The notes below the pieces were generated by a model. That model did not search any database. It saw only the letters and a program-made list of their open reading frames with translations, and was not told the origin of the DNA. Shown piece by piece: positions 42,540 to 50,500 of a DNA stretch of 64,000 bases (within the stretch, counting starts at the first letter, position 1; every line of letters starts with the position of its first letter). Source of the DNA: a virus; IMG/VR virus record IMGVR_UViG_3300013006_000023, positions 1 to 64,000 of that record, one strand, 5' to 3'. A program made the position numbers and the translations under genes.

Positions 42540-42911
42540 ATGAGCGAAACAAAAAACTTAATCACATTTATTGACCACATTGGCAGAACAATCTTAGCTG
42601 AAGAGGTTTCTCTTGACAAGAACCATTTAACAGTTAAAAATCCTGCCATCATCCATGTACAACCAACACAGCAAGGACAGCTTAATGTTCAGACTATTCC
42701 TCTTTATTTCCGTGAATTTCTAGGACCAAATTCACAGAAAGAAGGAACTTCCTGGAAGTTTAATGTGGCAAACATTGTGCAGGGTGTTGATATTGACAAT
42801 GATCCGAGATTGGTTGAACAATATCATCGCTTATTTAGCGCCACTCCAAATATTACTATTCCTGAACCCAGAGATCCCAAGGAAAAAGTAATTAAGTTGT
42901 TTGACGAGTAA
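42540..42911 (+). CDS. Conserved small protein, possible Sm-like fold
   Basis: A 123-residue protein between gp43 and uvsX. ITFIDHIGRTILAEEVSLDK followed by NHLTVKNPAIIHVQP has the strand pattern of an Sm/Hfq-like barrel, then a proline- and Gln-rich turn and an acidic tail. A gene in this position is common in marine T4-like phages as I recall. RNA binding is only a suggestion. Confidence 0.6.
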   Translation: MSETKNLITFIDHIGRTILAEEVSLDKNHLTVKNPAIIHVQPTQQGQLNVQTIPLYFREFLGPNSQKEGTSWKFNVANIVQGVDIDNDPRLVEQYHRLFSATPNITIPEPRDPKEKVIKLFDE

Positions 42912-42919
42912 TATTTTAC

Positions 42920-42947
42920 TTGTATTCAAAGGCATTCCATATATACT
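42920..42947 (+). promoter_or_regulatory. Possible sigma70-like promoter of uvsX
   Basis: TTGTAT (42920-42925), 16-bp spacer, TATACT (42942-42947), 6 bases before the uvsX ATG. Confidence 0.45.
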
Positions 42948-42953
42948 AGATCT

Positions 42954-44069
42954 ATGAATAAAGATCTCAAACAAGTATTTGCTTCTCTAGATAAGCTCAA
43001 CAGTGAAGCTTCCATGTTAAATGAAAATGCACTTAGTAAAGTGGATGAATGGTTTGATACAGGTTGCTATGCTCTCAACGCCATTCTAGGTGGCAGCTGC
43101 CGTAGTGGTGGTGTACCTAAAGGTAGAATCATAGGATTCTCAGGACCTAGCCAAACTGGCAAAACATTCATTGTTAACAAGATATTGGCCAGTGCACAAA
43201 AGAAAGGGTTAACCCCTGTTATTTTTGATACTGAAATAGCCATCGATGAAAACAGTACCAAAGGCGTCGGACTGGATGCTGAAAATACAAAATATGTTCC
43301 TGTGGATACTATTGATCAATGCAGAAATCAAATTGCTGCATTCCTGGATAGCGTCATTGAAAACAATGCAAAAGGTAAGTTTATTATCAGCATTGATAGC
43401 TTGGGTAACCTTGCTTCTCAGAAAGAACTGGATGATATTGTCAAAGACAAATCGGCTACAGATATGGGTCTTCGTGCCAAATCTCTCAAGAGTTTGTTTC
43501 GCACCCTCACATTCAAAGCTGCAAAAGCTGGTGTGACCATTTTGTTTACAAACCATACGTATGAAGATCCAGGCTCCATGTACCCGACACTGGTCAAGAG
43601 TCAAGCAGGCGGCTCTGGCCCTGTTTATATGTCCAGTATTTTGGTGCAATTAGCCAAGCGCAATGAAAAAGAAGGTGAAGGAGATTCAATGGATGCAGAC
43701 GATAAAAAGATTGCTGAAGCTAACAAATACTCAGGAACAACTCTTCGAGCTCTAACTGTAAAAAATCGATTCATTCCTCCATTCCTTGAAGCAGAGATGT
43801 ATCTTTCCTTCAAGACAGGTTTAAACAAATACAGTGGTCTACTTGCCATGGCAGCTGCACGTGGCATTGTTGAGCAAGCTGGCGCCACATATTCTGTGGG
43901 CATCACATCAGGCAAGTACAAGAAGGGTGATAAGCTTGGTTATGCCAAGACTTTTGCCAAAGATCCTTTATTTTACGAAGAATTTATTATACCTGAATTA
44001 GACAAACGTCTTGTATTAGATTACCAGTATAACTCTAATGAAGCGCAAGCAGAAGAGCCCATCCAGTAA
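42954..44069 (+). CDS. uvsX: Recombinase UvsX (RecA-like)
   Basis: A 371-residue strand-exchange protein: Walker A GPSQTGKT (64-71), VIFDTEIAIDENS, FIISIDSLGNL (Walker B) and a loop region with TLVKSQAGGSGPVYMSS. T4 UvsX is 391 residues. It drives recombination-dependent replication with UvsY and gp32. Its last 32 bp overlap queC. Confidence 0.95.
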   Translation: MNKDLKQVFASLDKLNSEASMLNENALSKVDEWFDTGCYALNAILGGSCRSGGVPKGRIIGFSGPSQTGKTFIVNKILASAQKKGLTPVIFDTEIAIDENSTKGVGLDAENTKYVPVDTIDQCRNQIAAFLDSVIENNAKGKFIISIDSLGNLASQKELDDIVKDKSATDMGLRAKSLKSLFRTLTFKAAKAGVTILFTNHTYEDPGSMYPTLVKSQAGGSGPVYMSSILVQLAKRNEKEGEGDSMDADDKKIAEANKYSGTTLRALTVKNRFIPPFLEAEMYLSFKTGLNKYSGLLAMAAARGIVEQAGATYSVGITSGKYKKGDKLGYAKTFAKDPLFYEEFIIPELDKRLVLDYQYNSNEAQAEEPIQ

Positions 44070-44784
44070 AGTCGTAGTGCCCGTCAGTGGTGGCATGGAT
44101 AGCAGTGTTCTGTTGCATTTTGCTGCTAGCAAGTATGACAAAGTAATTGCAGTTAATTATGACTACGGTCAAAAACACCGTGATAAGGAACTCAATTGTG
44201 CATCATTTCAAATTGAATCGGTTGACACACCGATTGATAGTCTACATTTAAAATTACCGTTTTTTAAAGATATATGTCAAGTTTCTTCACTCCTTAATAA
44301 TAAAGTTGCTGTTGCCAAGGCTAAAGATGTAATGGGTGATCCACAGACTGTAAACTATGTTCCATACAGAAACTTAATGTTACTTAGCATTTCATTGGCC
44401 ATTGCAGAAAATTATCAGGCCAGCACTGTTTTTCATGGTGCGGCTCAAGCCGATAGTGTAGCGGGGTTTTGGGATGGCAGTGAAGAATTTTTGGAGCAAA
44501 TTAATAATGTATCGGCTTTGAATCGTAGAAATAAAATTACAGTTGCAGCACCATTGATTGACAAATCAAAGCAAGAAATCATAAAGCTCGGTATGAAGCT
44601 TGGTGTCGATTTTAGTCAGACTTGGACCTGTTACGAGGGTGAAGAGCAAGCCTGTGGTGAATGTACTGCATGCTCATTGCGCATCAAGGGCTTCATGGAT
44701 GCTGGGTACATAGACCCTGTTTCATATAAAATCTCATTACCCTGGAACAAATACAACTGCAAACCTATCAGTCGCTGTAACTAA
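44038..44784 (+). CDS. queC: 7-cyano-7-deazaguanine synthase QueC
   Basis: Uses ATP and ammonia to turn 7-carboxy-7-deazaguanine into preQ0. PVSGGMDSSVLLH is the N-type ATP pyrophosphatase P-loop (SGGMDS 17-22); YVPYRNLMLLSISLAIAE and the zinc site C198, C206, C209, C212 (TWTCYEGEEQACGECTAC) complete the family pattern. It is translated from within the end of uvsX, so it is expressed with the recombination genes, away from folE, queD and queE. Confidence 0.95.
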   Translation: MKRKQKSPSSKVVVPVSGGMDSSVLLHFAASKYDKVIAVNYDYGQKHRDKELNCASFQIESVDTPIDSLHLKLPFFKDICQVSSLLNNKVAVAKAKDVMGDPQTVNYVPYRNLMLLSISLAIAENYQASTVFHGAAQADSVAGFWDGSEEFLEQINNVSALNRRNKITVAAPLIDKSKQEIIKLGMKLGVDFSQTWTCYEGEEQACGECTACSLRIKGFMDAGYIDPVSYKISLPWNKYNCKPISRCN

Positions 44785-45676
44785 AATTACCCCTATCAAC
44801 TGGCGCCTGTCTTAATCCAAACTCTTGCTTGGCTGCTGTATATACATCATCGCCCTCTGGATATTCATCTACTGTTGGAGCTTCACCTGTACCCTCCCCT
44901 TCGCTTTGTTTGGTTTCACTTGCCGGCATGTAGCTATTCTTATATTTCAATGAATCAATGAAGTCTCTTATAAATTCTTTATCTTTGGACTTGGTTACAT
45001 CATAAGCACGTGTTGTAGCTTCAATAACCTCATTCTCAAGTTCAGGTGATTCATAAATATCTCCTTTGTCAATCTTGATTTCATCAGGCAGTTCAACAAA
45101 AATTGGCATAAATTCTCTAATAAACTTTGTTGCCATATTCTTAACATAAGTGTTGGATGTTGCAACTGCATCCAAAGGCGAACCTGCTGGATGTTCTGTG
45201 CCAGTAATCGGCTTATTAATCATTCCTGCATCAACAGCTTGTTTTACTTTTACCATTGTTGTGTTAACACCGCCTTCCACATCAACCCTTACAACATTTA
45301 ACAAATTATCGATCACCCGCGCTGTATATTTTGCATCTGTGCCACCCAACTTTAACTCTGTTTTGATTAAATTTTCTAAATCTGCGCGAAACTTCATCTT
45401 GCTACCAGGATAGAAAAGCTGATACTCTTTACCATCAATAATGTTTGAACCGGGCTTAAAGAGCTTTGATTTGATGGCAGTCAACAAGCTATTGGCAATG
45501 TCGGTCTTTGTCTTGCCTTCTCTGGCTGCAGCTTTGCCGACACCATAACCACCACCTGGTGTTTTCTCAATGTCACCGGTGTATCCCATATCACCCATGC
45601 CATAGATCGGAGCTTCAGAAAGCACTTTCTTTCTTTTCAAATATGCTTCAAATATAAGACTGCAATCACTATTCAT
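44768..45676 (-). CDS. Late protein with capsid-targeting-like N-terminus
   Basis: A 302-residue protein: MNSDCSLIFEAYLKRKKVLS followed by EAP gives LSE|A as candidate cut. It is then Gly-rich (GMGDMGYTGDIEKTPGGGYG) and ends in a helical, acidic region with PEGDDVYTAAKQEFGLRQ. ATTAAATA lies 7 bases upstream. It is an isolated minus-strand gene among plus-strand replication genes, convergent with queC (17-bp overlap). The family is unknown to me; a minor head protein is likely. Confidence 0.6.
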   Translation of the reverse strand: MNSDCSLIFEAYLKRKKVLSEAPIYGMGDMGYTGDIEKTPGGGYGVGKAAAREGKTKTDIANSLLTAIKSKLFKPGSNIIDGKEYQLFYPGSKMKFRADLENLIKTELKLGGTDAKYTARVIDNLLNVVRVDVEGGVNTTMVKVKQAVDAGMINKPITGTEHPAGSPLDAVATSNTYVKNMATKFIREFMPIFVELPDEIKIDKGDIYESPELENEVIEATTRAYDVTKSKDKEFIRDFIDSLKYKNSYMPASETKQSEGEGTGEAPTVDEYPEGDDVYTAAKQEFGLRQAPVDRGNFSYSD

Positions 45677-45683
45677 CTTGAAT

Positions 45684-45691
45684 TATTTAAT
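45684..45691 (-). promoter_or_regulatory. Late promoter motif ATTAAATA
   Basis: 7 bases before the ATG at 45676. Confidence 0.5.
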
Positions 45692-45707
45692 CTTATACAT
45701 ATAATAA

Positions 45708-45716
45708 TAAGGAGGT
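45708..45716 (+). promoter_or_regulatory. Perfect 9-base Shine-Dalgarno deciding an ATT start
   Basis: TAAGGAGGT is fully complementary to the 3' end of typical 16S rRNA. It is 9 bases before the ATT at 45726 and too far (63 bases) from the first ordinary in-frame start (TTG 45780). Confidence 0.8.
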
Positions 45717-45725
45717 ATAAAATAT

Positions 45726-46406
45726 ATTTGTGGAATATTTGGAGCCAAAGAGTTTACAGAATACGTTAAACTCTATAATTTGAACAAGAACAGGGGCACC
45801 TTTTCTTATGGTGGGCTATTGATTGATAACAAGATGCATGCCATTATTAAGAGCGCTGGAAAAATGCAGCTTAGTAAGAAGCTTGATATTGAATATGGAA
45901 AGACAAGAAAACCCATAAATACTTTCAAATATTACCTTGGCCACACACAAGCACCAACATCCTCAGAGAGAAACTACACACCTAGGACGTCACATCCTTT
46001 CTCTTTCAAAGATTGGCATGTAGCTCACAACGGTGTGCTCACCAATTACAAGCAGCTTCGTGAACTACTACCCAAGAAATCCTATAATGCAGTTGATACA
46101 TCCGTTATACCGCCTCTTCTTGACCAAGCATACAAACAAACAAAAGACGAGATTACTGCTATCCGTCATGTGCTAGGCTCACTACAAGGCACATTTGGCC
46201 TATGGATTTATAATCATAAGACACACCACATATACATAGCGCGATCTGGTAGCACCATATATGCAGATTTCCTTACAAATAGTTTTTCTTCAATAAAACA
46301 AGATAATTTTCATGAACTTGAAGAGGGATTAATTTATCTCATAACACCAGAAGGTATAACATCTGTGGGTAAATTCATACCAAATTCACCTTTCTTCACT
46401 AAATGA
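45726..46406 (+). CDS. Class II glutamine amidotransferase (Ntn type), ATT start
   Basis: A 226-residue protein when read from the ATT: M-C-G-I-F-G puts the nucleophile Cys at position 2, exactly as these enzymes require after Met removal. Further motifs are NRGTFSYGG (Arg23), GHTQAPT (72-78), WHVAHNGVLTNY (HNG from 101) and NAVDTSV (Asp124). It would hydrolyse glutamine and deliver ammonia. Only the amidotransferase domain is present; there is no synthetase or phosphoribosyl domain. QueC uses ammonia and lies 1 kb away, so it could supply it, but a role in peptide or sugar amidation is equally open. It overlaps the following glycosyltransferase by 4 bp. Confidence 0.82.
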   Translation: MCGIFGAKEFTEYVKLYNLNKNRGTFSYGGLLIDNKMHAIIKSAGKMQLSKKLDIEYGKTRKPINTFKYYLGHTQAPTSSERNYTPRTSHPFSFKDWHVAHNGVLTNYKQLRELLPKKSYNAVDTSVIPPLLDQAYKQTKDEITAIRHVLGSLQGTFGLWIYNHKTHHIYIARSGSTIYADFLTNSFSSIKQDNFHELEEGLIYLITPEGITSVGKFIPNSPFFTK

Positions 46407-47077
46407 AAACTGCTTTTTATTTCTGTACCCGAAATACGCATGCTAAATCAACACTGGCATTCAAATCTTTATTGCAAATAAATCAAAAATTAAATTTTGA
46501 TATATTTTACAAATCAAACAACAAGGATGGCTTGTCAGTTAATTATAATTCCTTTCTTAAAGAAAAATCTGCTCAATATGATAACATTGTCTTCATGCAT
46601 GATGATGTGTATGTAGACGATTTCAATATAATAGATAAACTTAAAAAAGCGCACGACAGTTTTGACATTGTTGGATTAGCAGGTGGGATAAACATGAAAA
46701 TACAGAATCCTGCACTGTGGCATCTCATGTGCGGCGGCTTTCAAAGCAACAACCTACGAGGTGCAGTTGCTCATTTTGTTTCTGAAAACATTATTAATAT
46801 GACAAGCTTTGGCATAACACCATCACGAGTTGCTGTATTGGACGGCTTGTTCTTAAGCGTCAATTGCAAGGCAATAAATACCGCAGAATTTACTTTTAAT
46901 GAAAATTACACCTTTCATCATTATGACATTTCAAGCTGTATAGATGCCAATCAAAAGAAATTAAAATTGGGTGTGTATCCCATATGGGTTATTCACAAAT
47001 CACCGGGGCTTTTAGACCCTAATAGTGCTCTGTATCTAGACAGCGAGCGCAAATTTCTCCAAGAATACCTTGATTGA
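46403..47077 (+). CDS. Glycosyltransferase-like protein, GT2 type
   Basis: A 224-residue protein with AFYFCTRNTHAKSTLAFKSL, NYNSFLKEKSAQYDNIVFMH followed by DDVYVDD (DDV as metal site), and HKSPGLLDPNSALYLDSE. It overlaps the amidotransferase gene by 4 bp, which suggests the two act on the same product. The acceptor is unknown. Confidence 0.65.
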   Translation: MKTAFYFCTRNTHAKSTLAFKSLLQINQKLNFDIFYKSNNKDGLSVNYNSFLKEKSAQYDNIVFMHDDVYVDDFNIIDKLKKAHDSFDIVGLAGGINMKIQNPALWHLMCGGFQSNNLRGAVAHFVSENIINMTSFGITPSRVAVLDGLFLSVNCKAINTAEFTFNENYTFHHYDISSCIDANQKKLKLGVYPIWVIHKSPGLLDPNSALYLDSERKFLQEYLD

Positions 47078-47101
47078 AAATTCGTTTATTGATATTATAA
47101 T
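47074..47101 (+). promoter_or_regulatory. Sigma70-like promoter of gp41
   Basis: TTGAAA (47074-47079), 16-bp spacer, TATAAT (47096-47101), 6 bases before the ATG at 47108. Confidence 0.65.
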
Positions 47102-47107
47102 ACAGTT

Positions 47108-48430
47108 ATGGCTCAGTTAGATTTAGACTTTTTTGAGACTATCATAGCATACAAATGTCTTACAGATGAAATATATCTGGCTTCTGTTATTGACCATCTA
47201 AATCCTATCTTCTTTAAGAACAAAGACACCAAAGCTATTTTTGAGCTAATAAAAGGGTTTTATACCAAAAATAGTGCTTGCCCCACTATAACTGAAATAA
47301 AGGCCTACCTGACAACTGACGAGTTAAAGACGTCTTTAAAAAATGTGGTATCACTATTCACCGGCATAGACAAAAATTTTAATAACGATGAGCTAACTAC
47401 AAATACAGAGAAATTTTTGAAAGAAAAAGCCGTCTACCATACAATGATGAGTGTAGTGGATGACATATCTAAAAACGATGTTGATACATCAAAAATATTA
47501 GAAAAATTCGATAAAGCTTGTAATATTACACTCACTACTCAAATAGGTTTAGATTTATTCACCGACATTGATATGGTAATAAATGACCTCAACTCCACAG
47601 AGAAATACATTCCCTCCAAATGGAAATGGCTTGATGATAAGATCGGTGGCGGGTTTCTAGAGAATGGCAGGTCGCTCTATCTTTTTGCTGGCGAGACCAA
47701 CATCGGCAAGTCTATATTCTTAGGCAATGTAGCAGTCAACATTGCACAACAGGGCAAAACAGTTCTTCTTGTGTCTCTTGAAATGCCTGAACTCATATAT
47801 GCAAAAAGATTATGCAGCAGTGTTTCAAAAATACCGCTAGGTCAGCTCAAGGCTGAATGTGTAACACTCAAGAATCAAATTAGTGAATATTGTCTCGAAA
47901 ACCCGCAATCAAAAATTCTTATCAAAGAGTTTCCGCCAGCAACCATAACTGCACATCAACTCAAATCGTTTATTCAAAAAATAATTCAAAAAGGTATTAA
48001 CATTGATGCCATAGTACTAGATTATGTCAATCTTCTTAAACCAGCTTTTGGTGATTCAAGCTATGAGCGTATTAAGAACTGTACAGAACATCTTCGTGCT
48101 CTGTCATATCATTTTAATTGTCCAGTCATCTCTGCAACACAACTCAATAGAGAAGGGTATGAAATTACTGATCCTGGTCTCAAGACAATATCTGAAAGTA
48201 TAGGCTTAGCCATGACAGGTGATGTTATTCTGAGTATTTGGCAAGAAGATACAGATAAAGAATTAGGCGTTATCAAAATGGGCTTCATGAAAAACCGGTT
48301 CGGTCCAAACTTCGGACATTGTTCTATGAGAATTGATTACTCGACCTTAACAATTACAGAAGATGAGCATGCTAATGATACTGAGGGCAGTTCTAGTACA
48401 ATTTCTACTCTTTCCAAGCTATCGTTATAA
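47108..48430 (+). CDS. 41: Replicative helicase gp41 (DnaB-like)
   Basis: A 440-residue helicase (T4 gp41: 475). It has a DnaB-type N-terminal helical domain, Walker A GETNIGKS (195-202), VLLVSLEMPE, IDAIVLDYVNLL (Walker B) and SATQLNREGY. It works with primase gp61 (53963) and loader gp59 (48962). Confidence 0.93.
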   Translation: MAQLDLDFFETIIAYKCLTDEIYLASVIDHLNPIFFKNKDTKAIFELIKGFYTKNSACPTITEIKAYLTTDELKTSLKNVVSLFTGIDKNFNNDELTTNTEKFLKEKAVYHTMMSVVDDISKNDVDTSKILEKFDKACNITLTTQIGLDLFTDIDMVINDLNSTEKYIPSKWKWLDDKIGGGFLENGRSLYLFAGETNIGKSIFLGNVAVNIAQQGKTVLLVSLEMPELIYAKRLCSSVSKIPLGQLKAECVTLKNQISEYCLENPQSKILIKEFPPATITAHQLKSFIQKIIQKGINIDAIVLDYVNLLKPAFGDSSYERIKNCTEHLRALSYHFNCPVISATQLNREGYEITDPGLKTISESIGLAMTGDVILSIWQEDTDKELGVIKMGFMKNRFGPNFGHCSMRIDYSTLTITEDEHANDTEGSSSTISTLSKLSL

Positions 48431-48576
48431 ACTGTTGATTTGCATTAAATAGTATATAATTAACAGTAACTGTGAATGGACTTAACCCCACTGAAAATTT
48501 GAGCTCGTATGAGTACACACATCTCTTTCTTTCCTTTTGTAGTTTTGTTACATTATTACATACTAAGAAATTAAAC

Positions 48577-48759
48577 ATGGCTAACGTCTTTATTATGCTA
48601 TTGCAACGCGAGGATTTGAGAGATCTATTTAAAAAGTATTGCGACCTACAGAACAATTTTTCTGCAGTCACTTTTTTTCTTCAATTTGAGCCTGGACTTT
48701 ATAAAAGTAAGTATATAATGAAGTATCTAAACAGTCATACCAACAATCTACCATTATGA
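48577..48759 (+). CDS. Small hypothetical protein upstream of the bS21 gene
   Basis: A 60-residue protein, MANVFIMLLQREDLRDLFKK to a C-terminus ending HTNNLPL. Its stop overlaps the next start as ATGA, which supports it being translated. A longer form from GTG 48472 would add a hydrophobic stretch; I prefer the ATG. In T4 the gene order 33-59-32 occurs at this place, so it could be a diverged gp33 (late coactivator), but no sequence match supports that. The 145 bp between gp41 and this gene hold only an AT-rich leader. Confidence 0.5.
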   Translation: MANVFIMLLQREDLRDLFKKYCDLQNNFSAVTFFLQFEPGLYKSKYIMKYLNSHTNNLPL

Positions 48760-48965
48760 ACCAACCAAATATAAATGCAGCAGTTATCTTAGATCCAAAA
48801 AAATGCACAGAGAAAATGTATTTTGATAAAATGTACACCAAGTTCAGCAGGCAAGTAATTACAAGCGGTGTTCTGGATGACCTTAGGTTAAGAAGACGGT
48901 TCTTAACACCATCCCAAAGAAAAAAACTCAAAGTTCAGCTTGCCAACAAGAGAAGATTTGCTTGA
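48756..48965 (+). CDS. Ribosomal protein bS21-like
   Basis: A 69-residue basic protein. The part FDKMYTKFSRQVITSGVLDD and RLRRRFLTPSQRKKLKVQLA then NKRR follows bS21: a helix with F-(K/S)-R, the turn GVL, then R-R-x-(F/Y), a TP turn and a Lys/Arg-rich helix. bS21 sits at the mRNA exit on the 30S subunit near the anti-Shine-Dalgarno and is known from several phages of aquatic bacteria. Coupling with gp59 and gp32 suggests expression with replication genes. It could bias host ribosomes to phage mRNAs. Confidence 0.72.
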   Translation: MNQPNINAAVILDPKKCTEKMYFDKMYTKFSRQVITSGVLDDLRLRRRFLTPSQRKKLKVQLANKRRFA

Positions 48966-49603
48966 TTACAAATTTCGATAAACACATATACAATTCTTTT
49001 CTAAAAGCCTCACGCGCTTCAAAAAATCTGCCTTTCAACTATAGAAAGGACTTTAACAAGCTTGATGACGTAAAATATGTATCTCTTAAAAGATTAAGCT
49101 CTTTTTTTAAAAGGTTTCCAAACATCTCAATGGACGATTTCTTTAGTGCGCCCTACACTCTCTATAAAGATGAGAATTTTTTCCCCATTGAATACTTTAC
49201 AACATTAAAAGCTACAAAAGCCTATACGCTTTTTCAAAAAAATAAAATTAATCAGGATCCCGATTCTGATGAACAGTTGAATAGCATCAAAAACTCTTTA
49301 ATCTTTATTAAGAATTTTTGCAAAGAGAGTAACATAGACATAAAAAACTACATATGCAACAAAACCAACAATCAGCACTCATTTCTACTTCACCTGAGAG
49401 ACCACAAGATAAACTTCTATACATTATTTGGCTTTTCAAATTTTGACACTGTGCTTAAGAGCATTAATCCTGATATTGTCAAATTTACTATTAACGAAGA
49501 TCTTTACAATAAAGTCTCCTTCTTTAGAACCAAGCTGTATAATTCAAAAAAAGCCCTGAACCTTGTCACCCTGGGATTAGATAAAATTACGAAAAAGAGT
49601 TGA
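48962..49603 (+). CDS. 59: Helicase loader gp59
   Basis: A 213-residue basic helical protein (T4 gp59: 217) directly upstream of gp32, the same place as in T4. FFPIEYFTTLKATKAYTLFQ and the helical pair around LIFIKNFCKESNIDIKNYIC and SFLLHLRDHKINFYTLFGFS match the T4 layout (YFFQKL..., SYIFKLLQSNIISFETFILL). It starts at TTG 48962, overlapping the bS21 stop; no ATG exists before residue 57. It loads gp41 at forks. Confidence 0.75.
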   Translation: MITNFDKHIYNSFLKASRASKNLPFNYRKDFNKLDDVKYVSLKRLSSFFKRFPNISMDDFFSAPYTLYKDENFFPIEYFTTLKATKAYTLFQKNKINQDPDSDEQLNSIKNSLIFIKNFCKESNIDIKNYICNKTNNQHSFLLHLRDHKINFYTLFGFSNFDTVLKSINPDIVKFTINEDLYNKVSFFRTKLYNSKKALNLVTLGLDKITKKS

Positions 49604-49627
49604 TTTATACATTATATCTGTTATTAT
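49600..49627 (+). promoter_or_regulatory. Possible sigma70-like promoter of gp32
   Basis: TTGATT (49600-49605), 16-bp spacer, TATTAT (49622-49627), 6 bases before the ATG at 49634. Confidence 0.45.
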
Positions 49628-49633
49628 TAGTTT

Positions 49634-50497
49634 ATGAGTACATTTACAACATCCATGTTTGAGAGCATCAAAGGTGCTCTTTCCAAAAATAACGAAAAAT
49701 CATCAGGTGCAAAGGATTTTATCCGCACAGAAGTAGGCAATACATACACTGTAAGATTGCTTCCCAATTTAAAGGACCCTACCAAAACATTTTTACATTA
49801 TTATTCCTATGGCTGGAATAGCTTCGCTACCGGTCAACTCATTACTGCAGTAAGTCCATCCACATGGAACCAGAGGGATCCCATTGCAGAAGAGCGATAT
49901 AAAGTTCTAAGAACAGGTACTGAGAAGGAAAAAGAGAGAGCCAAGGCCATCAACCGCACTGAACGCTGGCTTGTAAATTGTTATGTTGTTAATGATCCAG
50001 TTAATGCTGAGAATAACAACAAGGTAAAGATTCTTCGCTTTGGCCGTCAACTGCATAAAGTAATTATGGAAGCTATTGAGGGTGAAGAAGCATCAGAGCT
50101 TGGTCCAAGAATTTTTGATCTGTCTCCAAAAGGCTGCAATCTTCGCATTAAAGTGGAAAAGCAGGGTGACTATCCAACCTATGTTTCATCTAAGTTTACA
50201 ACACCCAAAGAGCTTGAAAATGTTGATGAGGATAGTTATGATAAGGTTTACAAGAGCTCTTTTGACCTAGAATCGTACGTAACTGCAAAGAGTTATGATG
50301 AGCTCAAGAGTCTCATGGATACACATTATTATGCAACAAAGGATGTCGACGATGAGGGCACAAGCACACCAGTCGTTCATACTGAGGTTAAGGCTTCTGC
50401 TCCAGTTCCCAGTGTTGCACCAACTAAGAGCGTGAAGATCTCCTCTAATAAGACTTCTGAAGATGACTCTATCAATGAGTTGCTCAAAGACCTATAA
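49634..50497 (+). CDS. 32: Single-strand DNA-binding protein gp32
   Basis: A 287-residue protein (T4: 301). The core matches T4 gp32: TYTVRLLPN, TERWLVNCYVVNDPVNAENN, KVKILRFGRQLHKVIME and NLRIKVEKQGDYPTYVSSKF. The acidic tail ends DDSINELLKDL, like the T4 DLDDLLNDL that recruits partners. The zinc-binding cysteines of T4 (C77, C87, C90) are absent; the region reads TWNQRDPIAEERY. It therefore probably folds without zinc. Confidence 0.93.
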   Translation: MSTFTTSMFESIKGALSKNNEKSSGAKDFIRTEVGNTYTVRLLPNLKDPTKTFLHYYSYGWNSFATGQLITAVSPSTWNQRDPIAEERYKVLRTGTEKEKERAKAINRTERWLVNCYVVNDPVNAENNNKVKILRFGRQLHKVIMEAIEGEEASELGPRIFDLSPKGCNLRIKVEKQGDYPTYVSSKFTTPKELENVDEDSYDKVYKSSFDLESYVTAKSYDELKSLMDTHYYATKDVDDEGTSTPVVHTEVKASAPVPSVAPTKSVKISSNKTSEDDSINELLKDL

Positions 50498-50500
50498 TCA

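Noticed and set aside
48405-48931. Minus-strand frames opposite the bS21 region
   Set aside because: They oppose a coupled plus-strand series (ATGA overlaps) and show no conserved motif.
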